Shown here one piece after another: positions 46,239-55,639 of a stretch of DNA of 64,000 bases. The notes below the pieces were generated by a model. It did not search any database and was not told the DNA's origin. It was given only the letters and a program-made list of their open reading frames with translations. Position 1 is the first letter of the stretch. Each line of letters opens with the position of its first letter. This stretch comes from Euglena gracilis (taxonomy: Eukaryota; Euglenida; Euglenophyceae; Euglenales): assembly GCA_039621445.1 (NCBI GenBank), contig CP154955.1, positions 2,448,619-2,512,618 of the forward strand. The letters are read 5' to 3'. The position numbers and the translations under genes were made by a program.

Positions 46239-46582
46239 CCCGGGGGATGCCTAAAAAGCGGTGCCGACACCGCTGGCACCGCTTGACACCGCTGGGACGG
46301 AAGGCTTTCTCTTTTTAGGGGGAAGCCTTGCAAAAAAATTTCCATGTGCTTTTGTTCTATACAGGTTTTTTTGATGGCCACAAATTATGTTTATGTTTAT
46401 GTCAAATGTTTATGTCACACGAGATGCTTTCGTGCTTCCTTATGGGAAATCCCCGCATTTCTTCCTTCGCTATTATTCCATGGGTTCTTGTCCCAGCGGT
46501 GTCAAGCGGAGCCAGCGGTGTCAAGCGGTGCCCCAGCGGTGCCCCAGCGGTGCCGGCACCGCTTGTTAGGCATCCCCCCGGG
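46239..46582. mobile_element. CCCGGGGGATGCCTAA-family TIR element with GCGGTGCC repeats
   Basis: Starts CCCGGGGGATGCCTAAAAAG then CGGTGCCG and ends CGGCACCGCTTGTTAGGCAT then CCCCCCGGG, a near-perfect inverted repeat of about 28 bp. Subterminal arrays of AGCGGTGCC/AGCGGTGTCA extend the pairing on both sides. 344 bp. No target duplication recognised. Confidence 0.8.
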
Positions 46583-46929
46583 CTCAGATGTGGTGTGAGT
46601 TTCCACTTACTTTTCCAAAGAAAGGTTGCCTATATCTTGGTCCCCAAGAACCATGTATTTTTCTCACGCCGGAGGGGAATCTTCCCCGGGCAGTCCACTG
46701 AAATAATGTTGGGGCCAACCCGACAAAGGCAGGTTGTGCCAACTTTTTTTTTTGGTGCGAATCACCGATTTTTTTTAAAAATGGCTCAAAACTGGCCAAA
46801 ATGACAGTTTTGAGGGGTTTTTTTTTGGCTTTCAACTCCAGATTCCAGACTGAAAAAATTCAACCCAGCCGGAGTTGGCTGTTTTGGATTTTTTTTGAAG
46901 CAGCAGTCAGCAGGGCTGCCCCAGACCTG

Positions 46930-47460
46930 CACAATTCAGCACCTTTCCTATGGAAGGTCCTGCGATTTTTCTTACCTTGGTGTTGTTCAAGTGCCAAAGG
47001 TTTTTTGTCTGTTGAAGGGGTCAAACGTTTGTCCACCATGTGCTTGGTTTCGCCAGAATTTCAAAGGAGTGCAACAGGTCGGGTTTTTTTTTTTTGGTTT
47101 GGACCCCGGGGGGGGTAGGGGTAGGGGGTCCGGCCGAGCCCCCCCCCCCCTCTGCGGGGTCCCCACAGGGGGGGGGGATACACTTTTTCGGCGCCTTTGG
47201 TGCCGAAAATTATCGATAAGGGTGTTTTTAAGTTTTTAAGTTTTTTTTTGCCATTTTTGCCATTTTGGGGGAAAAGTGTGTGGGTCCCCCGGGTCCGTCC
47301 CGGGTTCCCCCCCCCTGGTCTTAAAAAAAAAACCCTGCAACAGGTGCAATAACACCTGCCCAAGCGTTTTACGAACAGCTCCGCTGCCGAAGGAAGCACA
47401 CCAAATGGATCTCGATTTTGGCCGCGACGCGCAGGTCTGGCAGCTCGGAGGTGTCCGTGA
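46930..47460 (+). CDS. Tentative exon bridging element copy F
   Basis: The frame before the element (CLVSPEFQRSATG) continues after it as AITPAQAFYEQLRCRRKHTK then WISILAATRRSGSSE if the element and one 8-bp duplication are removed. The right border could be TCGGAG|GTGTCC at about 47450. No family motif is recognised; borders uncertain. Confidence 0.35.
47080..47337. mobile_element. CAGGG-family element, copy F, perfect 8-bp TSD
   Basis: Starts CGGGTTTTTTTTTTTTGG and ends GGTCTTAAAAAAAAAACCCTG. It is flanked by identical CAACAGGT (47072-47079 and 47338-47345). 258 bp, with GTCCGGCCGAGCC and GGCGCCTTTGGTGCCG inside. Confidence 0.92.
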
Positions 47461-48787
47461 CATTTGTTTCTAAAGAGTGTGTTCCCCGGCCCTGTGCAAA
47501 GTGTGGATCCGAGGCATGGGAAGAGGAACAAATTAGAGTTAGTTTACAGCGAACCGACCCTGTCCCATGTCTGCGATGACAGGCGCCCAGGGGTACCAAA
47601 GTCCTACCCTCCCTCCTCTGGTGACAAATAGCAAACAGTGTCAAAGTAAAATGAAGGAAATTGTCTTCCATTTGTCCAGGGTGTCGCTTAGCAGCGTTTT
47701 CCCTTCCGGTGTCTTTTTGGGGGGTCCCAAACCCCCTCCCCATCAACAAATTTTGAGTATTTCCAGACGCCCAAAGGGCGGTCGGATGGTAACAGGATTT
47801 TTTTTGCCATGCAGGTGCAAAAACGGGCGAAGAAAATGGGTCCGAAAAGGCTCCCCAGCTCAAAATGTGGGATCAAAAGTCAATTTCTTGCACAATTGGC
47901 ATTCTTGGGGGCACTTTTGCCGACCTTTTGGGGCGCTTTGATTCTTTGATTCGGGAACTCAACCCCAGGTCGGGCTGAGTTCCAGCAAACCCCCACCAAG
48001 GCAGGGGATGGGGAGGTCAGCCAGAAACCTTTTTCCAGCCAGCCCAAATTCTCTGCCTTGAGGTGGAAGGTCGTTAAGAGGCGGTAGGACATGATTGCAG
48101 TTCAGGGAAGGGTGCAGGAGGGCCAAACTGGTCCTTGTGACACCTGATGAAGCAGCCAACCGAGCTCCAAGGGGAAGGGAACGGCTCTATAATTTTTGGC
48201 ATGGGGAATGATTCCTGGGGGGGGGGTCGACCTTCAGATCAGCCCAGGAATCTGACCGCAGGCTGGGAATGGGTTCCAGAAGGAGGTCCATGGGACAAAA
48301 GGAAGAATTCTTTTGGAAAATGCCTAATTTTTTTGGGGTCCCCTTCGCCGTAGGCCCCAGAGCCTTACTCCCTCCCTATGCCCAACAACAACCCCCCTGT
48401 GTCCAAAGGCCAACCCCCCCAGTCGGAGGACACCTTTTGGCAGTTTGGTCGGATTTTTGGCCCAGCGCGAAGCGTCAGCCGAATTTCGCCCGAATCCCCC
48501 CAAAATCAACCTAAATGCAATTGTGGACACTTTTTGGGCAAAAATTGTCAAACTCCCCAAAATTTTGACAGAATTTTTGGGCAGGGTGGCATCCCAGGTA
48601 CCTGCCGGCTTTTTTTTTGACCCCTTGTCCAACGACCCTCCCCCCCAGTCGGAGGACACCCTTTTGGCCACAACCCTGCGCCCAACATCTACACAGAGGA
48701 CAGAGATTAGTCTCTCATGGGGGTTGAGGGCATCACCAGCCCCGGCTGCTGTCCCCCTGGCACTGACGATCTTCCCTCATTGTTTTT

Positions 48788-48895
48788 CAAGTCGCACAGA
48801 ATGAGCATCGTGAAGGACCTGTTCACAGAGCGTGACGTCCTGCGACTCCGGCTGACGGACCTTTTCGAGAAGCGACAGGCGTTGAGATCAGGGTG
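48788..48895 (+). CDS. Exon: charged helix in helicase insertion
   Basis: It encodes MSIVKDLFTERDVLRLRLTD, then LFEKRQALRSG. Acceptor TTTTTCAAG at 48782-48790 or nearby; donor ATCAGG|GTGCGA. Strongly helical, consistent with the long insert of ZNFX1-type helicases. Confidence 0.55.
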
Positions 48896-49042
48896 CGATG
48901 CCCTGCCCGCCATTTTTGGACGATCCCTTTGGGTGTCATTCAAGCTCAACGGCATTCCCCGTCATTTCACCCATCACGTTTGTTTATCACATACATGTTT
49001 GAGGTGCAATTTGGTGTGTTGTTTCCGTGGGCGGCTTCTGGT

Positions 49043-49190
49043 CGCCGATATCGCAGTGGTATCACAGTGTGGCCCAGAGCCCCCACCGGGCCCTGGTGGG
49101 GAGACTCGGCTGCCTTCGTCGCCTTTCGGCAGAAGCAGTTGCTCGGCCCCATCGTGGTGGTGCCCGGAGCGGTGCTGGTCAATGGGCGGT
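49043..49190 (+). CDS. Tentative exon near helicase motif Ia
   Basis: GC-rich island with AG at 49040-49043 (ATCGCAG). The frame reading VAFRQKQLLGPIVVVPGAVL would suit the strand before motif Ia (L...gPILVv.yTN). A second open frame (WYHSVAQSPHRALVGRLGCL) is equally coding-like, so the frame is not settled. Confidence 0.4.
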
Positions 49191-50816
49191 CATGTGTGGC
49201 ATCCCATCCAGTAATGCCACTGAGTGAATTCTGCGGACAGTGTTGCTTCTTGTGTTTCTTTCCCGCTGACCCACCAAAATGGACCCCTTCGTTACTAAGA
49301 CACCCCTCTCCCACCAAGATTGCCCCAAGCATGGACAAAATCATTTCTACAGGCAGCAAAAAGAAAGGGGGGATGCTGGAAAGTGCAGTACAATTTTTAA
49401 AATACAGAATTGCAAGATAGCATTTTTTTTTGAGTTCAGAAAGTCATTGCTGTTGACCTCGGGTACCCCCCCCCAAAAACAACAGAACCTCTGTTGTTTT
49501 CCACAAACCTCAACCCTGACTAATCCTGGCGTCTTTTTTTGGTAATTTTTTTTGTTATACAAGGGGTACAGAAACAGGGGCGGGGACAGAGAGATGGGAA
49601 GCCTGTCGGTATTGAGGTTGGTGGTAGGGGTGGGGGTAGCTGAGCTCCGATCCCTTTAGAGTAAGAGCGAAGCTTACCACCAAGGAAATGCCCCTGGGTA
49701 GGTAATGAAAACTGCGGATTATCACCATGATTCCGGCTCCGTTCCTGGATTTTTTTTTTTGCTCGTGAGCATCCGCAAGTGACACTCGAGGATGCTCGCG
49801 AGCATCCCCTGCGGGCATCCTCCTACCGCCAACTCCAACCCCTCGGGGGGTAGGGCACATGGCCAAAAGTGCCTGGATATTTGGCCAAGGCACTTCCGAC
49901 GCCGAAGGCGCTGGAAGCCCAGAAAAAACCATTTTTGGGCACTTTCCGGCCTACGACCAGGCAGGCACCGACCCTCCCCACCCCCCGGGAGGTAGCACCT
50001 GCCTGCCCAGGGCACTCCGAGACCCCCCTCCCTCCCCCCTGGGGTTGGTCAATTTCAGCCTGGTGGTGGGGGGGGGGTCCGGATCCCCCCCTAAATGTTG
50101 GGAGGGGATGTCCGGACCCCCTTTGGGAGGTTCCAAAGTAGCGAAAATGAAAAGAAGCGTCTTTTCCCCCTCATTTTTCAGCATATCGCCCATTTTTTTT
50201 GATGTTTTGGTGTTTTCCAAAAAAAATGTTTGAAATTCAAAAAAATGAGCATTTTTGATTCATTTTTCAAAGAAAAATCAGGGATTTTCCAACAATTTGG
50301 ATTTGTATTGTCAGTTTCGAGGTAGGAGGGGGGGTATCTGACCTCCCAAAGCTTCTCATACATCCCTGCCCGCAGGATATTTTGCAATCTGAAAAAGTCG
50401 AAATCCCGGAAGACAAATGGGGTGCCGGGCAATTGTCATGTCTGTGCTGATGAAGGTTGTCCATGGATGCACTTCTCTGTGTGTGACGTACAAAAACCAT
50501 GCACTCGATGAGCCCAGGGGCTGATCTTTTCTTTCTTGATACCCAAAAAACATTATCCTGGCCAAAGGGTCACCCCCCTGGTGTGGGTGATTGTATTTTT
50601 CATTCCTCGGTGGTTGAGCAGAATCGCCCCCAACACACCCTCCCATCCAAATGTCCTCATATTCCCTTCATTTATTTTATGATGCCCTCCTGTGGACGCT
50701 GGAAGGTATTTGTTCAAAATACACGGACTCAGCCTGGCCAACAAGAAAGCCACACTGCCAGAATTTGGGCAGGACCGTCGAATACATGTCACAACAATCG
50801 TCAAAGTCTGCAAAAA

Positions 50817-51205
50817 TACCCCCCCCCCCGTTGTCCAATGACCGGCCTTGTCCAACGACCACCCCCCTGGTCAGCAGCGATCTTTTTCCAGGTGATCTTT
50901 TTCAGCAGTTTCGTTTGGTGTATGACAAAGAGCGTGGTTTCACCACCAAAGTATGGTTTCGCCCTTACCAAAGCAGAGTTAACCAGCGCAAACGGGAACC
51001 TATGTGTTGGTGCCTTGTGATTGCCGCCTGTTTCTCCCTTTCTTCATCATGAATCTGATAGTTGTGGCCATGTCAGGCAAAGGTAGCTTTTTTCCTCACC
51101 TTGGGGCAAAGCGGGAGAAAAATTTTTTTGACCCTGGTCTTGTCTAAAGACCCTCCCCGGTCAGAAGCGATATTCAGTGGTCGTTGGACAAGGGGGGGGG
51201 AGGTA
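50817..51205. mobile_element. TTGTCCAACGACC-family TIR element
   Basis: Starts TACC, a C run, then GTTGTCCAATGACCGG and CTTGTCCAACGACC; ends GGTCGTTGGACAAG, a G run and AGGTA. GGTCAGCAGCGAT and GGTCAGAAGCGAT occur near both ends in direct orientation. No target duplication seen. Related to the element at 53863-54216 and to a partial copy near 54280. Confidence 0.75.
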
Positions 51206-51292
51206 CGTAATCCGCCAGCTATTATTTGGAGGCATTTGCAAAGTGGGGGGTCCCTGCTCCAAGGGTACACCGCCCCATTTGGCTTTCCTTTT

Positions 51293-51322
51293 CAGTCCTG
51301 TCCCCAGCAGGGGACAGGACTG
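51293..51322. other. Perfect 13-bp inverted repeat with 4-nt loop
   Basis: CAGTCCTGTCCCC, AGCA, GGGGACAGGACTG. It spans the left target duplication and the first 15 bp of element copy G, so half of the hairpin is host and half is element. Confidence 0.9.
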
Positions 51323-51573
51323 CAATTTTTTTTTTTAAGCCTTGGACCCCCGGGGGAGGGGAGGGTGGGTGGGTCCGGCCGAGCCTCCCCCTCCGGGGGG
51401 GGGGGGAGGGCTCGGGGGGGGTATACTGTTCCGCGCTGCAGGCGCCGAATTTTTTTGAAAGGGTGCTATTTTTAGCATTTTCACGATTTTGGCCATTTTG
51501 AGTGGGTCCCCCGGGACCCCCCCCCCCAGGGGGTGGGTGGGTGGGAGGGACCCGGTCTTTAAAAAAAAAACTG
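51308..51573. mobile_element. CAGGG-family element, copy G, perfect TSD at exon edge
   Basis: Starts CAGGGGACAGGACTGCAATT and ends GGTCTTTAAAAAAAAAACTG. Identical GTCCCCAG flanks it at 51300-51307 and 51574-51581. The right copy ends in CCCCAG and directly precedes the helicase exon. The left copy follows another acceptor-like TTTTCAG at 51288-51294. Confidence 0.9.
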
Positions 51574-51581
51574 GTCCCCAG

Positions 51582-51770
51582 ATGGGCGATGCGGGCCATC
51601 ACACACCACTGGAGGATCGGTTTTCTGCCCACACGACTCCCCAACGGCCCCTGCGAGGGATGCTCCTCAGCTGCCTCGACTTTATGGACGCCGCCGACCT
51701 CCCCCACAAGCTGATCCGCATCGGAGGGCGCAGCCAGGAGGAGCGGCTGCAGGACCACAACCTCCGAAAG
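51582..51770 (+). CDS. Exon: ZNFX1-type IGGRS segment of the helicase
   Basis: It encodes RPLRGMLLSCLDFMDAADLP, then HKLIRIGGRSQEERLQDHNL. The latter is the highly conserved ZNFX1/UPF1-like block 'i.RvGgRs..e.l...tLr' following motif Ia. The donor CGAAAG|GTGATG is phase 0 and joins the next exon exactly. The left end is CCCCAG at 51581, inside the right duplication of copy G, or earlier if the element is spliced as part of the exon. Confidence 0.8.
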
Positions 51771-52384
51771 GTGATGTGGTCCAGGGTTCTCACACAGTTG
51801 CTTGGCTTTTTTAGGGTGCGTGGGTGGTTTTGGGAGGTCGCGGGGATGGGTTTGTGGAGAGACCTCGGGGGGGTTTGAGTCAGGCAGGTCATGTGTGACA
51901 TTTCTTTGCCCTTGGTGCTATAGTTGTGTGTGGTAAGTCACATCCTCTTGCCCCATGGTGTACTACCCCCCCCTTCCTTGGCATGCCGTGTCTCTGTCAC
52001 CCATGGTATGTTTCCCCCCCGCTTCTTTGATGTGACGTATCTCTGCCACAGTCAACCGCATTTTCCCCTTCGGCGTGTCAAGTACAGGTGGGGGCAATGT
52101 ATGATGTCCAAGGGATCTCAGTGAGCTGCCCCCAGAAGGTTTCGTCCAGAGACTGTCAGAACCACAATGGGCTTGTCGATCGTCTCTGTAGGTGAGTTTA
52201 CAAAAAAGGCAAGGGCTGGTTTATATAATTTTACTTATACATTAATATTATGGACATAACACGACAAATATTACCATTGTTGCCAATATTAATGTATATA
52301 TGCACCAATATTACAGTCCGAGCAAAAATTACGGGAAGTGAAAATCACGGGGAAAAAATTACGGAAAAAAATTATGGGAATTTT

Positions 52385-52550
52385 TTTTAATATAATATAA
52401 TGTAATCCAATATAATATAATATAATATAAATTATATTATATTATATGTTATATTCATTATATAGCACCAATATCAATGTACATATTAATGTATGATGCA
52501 CCAATATTAATATATATGTATATATATATATATATATTATACATATATAT

Positions 52551-52582
<32 letters not shown>

Positions 52583-52612
52583 CTATATATATATATATAT
52601 ATCTAATAACAT
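52385..52612. repeat. AT microsatellites (TATAA and TA)
   Basis: TATAATATAATATAA-type repeats at 52385-52450 and (TA)n at 52505-52605. Intronic. Confidence 0.95.
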
Positions 52613-52751
52613 AACAGTAACGACATTTCCTGAAAGGGTAAATGGGGACAGCACGGTTAGGCAACCAGGAAAGTCGGTGTTTTGATGCCAAAACTGTCCT
52701 TCTGTGCACCGGAACCCGAGGACCCTGTGTGAGACACCGGTTTCTCGCCAG

Positions 52752-52835
52752 CGGTCCTTTTCGTTCAAGCAGACGATCAAGGACCTTGCCGAGAGGATCC
52801 AGGAGGGCGTGCACTCCCTGTCGCGGCTGGGCGAG
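52752..52835 (+). CDS. Exon: helicase insertion helix
   Basis: Borders TCTCGCCAG|CGG and GGCGAG|GTCGGG, phase 0 at both ends, 28 codons. It encodes RSFSFKQTIKDLAERIQEGV, then HSLSRLGE. It continues the helix after IGGRS in phase, as in ZNFX1. Confidence 0.75.
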
Positions 52836-52960
52836 GTCGGGTTGACCGGAGACCAGGGGGCCGATGGGGCAGCATTTCTGGCAGCGAAACCCAACAACGT
52901 TGGCTTTTCAGAGGAATGCCCCCCCCAGGGTTGTGTGGGAAGCTCCAGAGGACATGAGGT

Positions 52961-53358
52961 AACCCCCCCCCCCCCACTTATAAACCCCCCGGGGCTTATA
53001 GGATCCGGTTTGGTTGGCCGGCCGAAGGGGGGGGGTTATAGGTGGGGGGGGGTTTATAGGTCCCGGAATTGTTGGTGAAAATCCGACCCCGAAAAATGAC
53101 CCCGAAAACCCCCGAAATTGGCAATTTTCGGCAAATTTGGACAAAAATGGCATTTTTGAAGATGGTCGGTCTCAAAAAATTGCCAAAAAACCAGTTTTTG
53201 GGTGGTCTGCGGCCGAAAAAATCGTCCCCGGCGGCGTTTATTTTTCTTCCCCAGGGGGGGGGGGGGTTATAGGTCCCGGTTTGGTTGGTCGGCCCGAGGG
53301 GGGGGTTTATAGGTGGGGGGGGTTTATAGGTGGGGGGGGTTTATAAGTGGGGGGGGTT
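52961..53358. mobile_element. CTTATAAACCCCCC-family TIR element
   Basis: Starts AA, a C run, ACTTATAAACCCCCC; ends GGGGGGTTTATAAGTGGGG, a G run, TT. Internal direct repeats read GGTCCCGGTTTGGTTGGTCG or GATCCGGTTTGGTTGGCCGG with GGGGGTTTATAGGTGGGG, about 240 bp apart. About 398 bp. Confidence 0.8.
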
Positions 53359-53740
53359 TAGGTGGTAGGCCCCCCTTGGGGGGTCAGGTGCCCTCCCCTC
53401 CCCAGTTTTGGATGGGGGTTCAACTCCACCCCCCCCACCTGCGGGGCAAAAAAAATCTTCCGGCGCTTCGCTCCGGGTGTGTATTTTAGGACCTTTTTGG
53501 GGCTCAATATGAAATTTTGCACTCAACGGCGAGAATTTCCTGCTACCGAAAACTGGAGGTAGGAGGGTCCCCCCACCCCCTCCCCAGTTTTGGAAAGGGG
53601 TCCCCCCACCCCCCCTCTGTATTCCCATACAAGTCTGTCCCCCCCCCCCCCGGGAAACTGTCATGCCCAAGAACCTGTCAGGGTCCCACCCGGGAAACTG
53701 TCAGGGTCCCCTGTTGCTCTGTCCATCGTGGCCCTGCCAG

Positions 53741-53825
53741 CGAGGTGCTGGAGGGGTTTCTGACTCCGGTACAAATCTGGAACCTCCCCCCCGGCGGCCT
53801 CGCCTGGGCTGCCCTGGGACCAAAG
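53741..53825 (+). CDS. Exon: helicase insertion
   Basis: Acceptor CCCTGCCAG|C; donor CCAAAG|GTGGCA, phase 0. It encodes EVLEGFLTPVQIWNLPPGGL then AWAALGPK, resembling the ZNFX1 stretch 'vL.eyis..h..sL'. The exon starts with one base of a split codon, so a further exon or different border exists after 52835. Confidence 0.6.
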
Positions 53826-53862
53826 GTGGCAGTTTCTCATGGAGGTGCTGTTTACCTCCTCC

Positions 53863-54216
53863 CCCCCCCCCTTGTCTAAGCACCACCCTTGTCTAAGCAC
53901 CACCCCCCCGGTTCTTACCCATCTTTTTAAGGTCATCGCCACGGGGAGGTTTATTTTGTGTGCATTTTTAAGGGAAATTTCTCAAAAATTTCGAAATTTC
54001 TGCAACTTCTGAGACCTGATTTGGTGAGGTATTGTTGATTCTACATCCAAATGTGTGTAAGTTCAACAGTGGACCTCCAAAATAAGGGAATTTTTCCTTT
54101 TCGGCGCGAAGCGCCGGATTTTTTTTTGCAGTCAAATTTTTCCCCCTTGTCTAAGAACCAACCCCCTGGTTCTTACCCATCTTTTCCGGTGCTTAGACAA
54201 GGGGGGGGGGGAGGTA
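53863..54216. mobile_element. TTGTCTAAGCACC-family TIR element with 8-bp TSD
   Basis: Starts TACCTCCT, a C run, TTGTCTAAGCACC; ends GGTGCTTAGACAAG, a G run, AGGTA. Flanking GTGCTGTT (53855-53862) and GTTCTGTT (54217-54224) match at 7 of 8 positions. The GGTTCTTACCCATCTTTT word occurs twice in direct orientation. 354 bp. Confidence 0.85.
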
Positions 54217-54219
54217 GTT

Positions 54220-55455
54220 CTGTTTAGTTAGTGGGCTGTTTTGGTTTAGTTCTGTTATTTCTTACCTCCTGCCCCTTGTCCAACGACCGGACTTGTCCAA
54301 GGATCCCCTGGTCAGGTGTGACCTTTTTTCATACGATGTTGATTCAAAAAGTGTGGGAAAAATTGCGCGATTTTATTCAACTTTTTTTTTTGCATTTGCA
54401 CATTTCAGAGAAATAAATATATTAATTTCGTCTTTTTTGTGCCTTTTTGGGGTGCTTTCAGCCATTTTATGTCAATCATCCGAACAATGTGTCAAAAAAT
54501 GGCTTCAAAATACCCAAAATGACTCAGATTGATGCAGTGTGTGACATTGTGTAAAAGGTGGCCAAATAATGCCAAAAATGGACAAAAACGGCCAAAAAGG
54601 CCAAAATAGACCGTATGGCCCCATCTCATATGGTCGACCACTCTGAAATCCAGAAGCAAACTGACCACGAGCGTGGAAAAAAATGACCAAAAATATGTAT
54701 CCGGCTCCTTCAGTGCCAGGTCATGTCCAGTCACTCTAAAAAAATCGGTAATCAGGTCACCCACCACCAGGGGGCTGGGGGGACTAGTGACTCAGCGATT
54801 GTCTGACATGGCGGTCTCTCTCCAAAAAAAAAATAGAAAAAAACTCAACATCCAGAAAGCATCGTTGCCGGATGTATGGGTGCCACACGTCGCTCATTGT
54901 ATTGTACATCCCTTGTGTTGGCTGAGTTGTTAAATACTCCCCCCACCTCTCGTGAAACCGCCGGGGGGGGGGGGGGAGGAATGGGGAGGGGGTTTGGCTG
55001 ACTGGGTTTTGGAGGGTGCTGGAGGGGGCCAGGCGGGCGGGAATGTGGAAAGCCGTGAGGGGGGTGGTGAGTCCTGACCCCCCCCCAATATGTAGGAGGG
55101 GTTGGAACCAGGAGGGGCTGGAACCCCCAGAAACTGCAAAATGGTAAGGAGCCGGGAAATTTTTATGTTCTGCGGCAGTCAAAGGGCTGCATGCCAGGCC
55201 AAAATGGTCATTTTTTTGAATTTGAATTTGAATTTGAACTTTTTTTTCCAGGTGGAAAACACCAAACATCAAAAATGTTCAATATGCTTAAAAACGAGGG
55301 GAAAAGGGCATTGTTGCATTTTTTTTTTGGTGCGCAGCGCCGGGGGAAATTTTTGCTATTTAGCGGAAGCAACCCCACCCCCTGGGGTCAGTAAGACGTT
55401 GTTTGGGCCACGCATTCTTTCAGCCCGTGGAGTTCCCCCAGGGCGGCCCCATCCA
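54220..55455. other. Probable intron
   Basis: T-rich and C/G-run sequence, including a partial TTGTCCAACGACC-family copy near 54275-54320. No exon seen. Confidence 0.5.
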
Positions 55456-55460
55456 TTCAG

Positions 55461-55634
55461 AAGGTGGTGGACCACTGGGTAAAGGACAACCCCCGCCTGC
55501 CCAACGCGACCATCGCGGTGTTCCGGCAGCTGCTCTCCTCCAAGCGGCGGGCCAAACCCAAGGCGTGGGTTGGGTGGGAGGAGGAGGGCGACGAGGAGGA
55601 GGAGGGGGAGGAGGGGCCGGAGAGCGACAAGCAG
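55461..55634 (+). CDS. Exon: helicase insertion with acidic tract
   Basis: Acceptor ATCCATTCAG|AAG, phase 0. It encodes VVDHWVKDNPRLPNATIAVF, then QLLSSKRRAKPKAWVGW and the acidic EEEGDEEEEGEEGPESD. The frame stops (TGA) at 55638-55640. A GC donor CAG|GCCTGA at 55634/55635, phase 0, would avoid the stop and joins in phase to 57975. Acidic loops are common in this insertion of ZNFX1 homologues. Confidence 0.65.
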
Positions 55635-55639
55635 GCCTG

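Noticed and set aside
53014-53346. 110-codon frame in the CTTATAAACC element as a transposon protein
   Set aside because: Gly/Val-rich translation of G runs and repeats with no domain; the element is non-coding.
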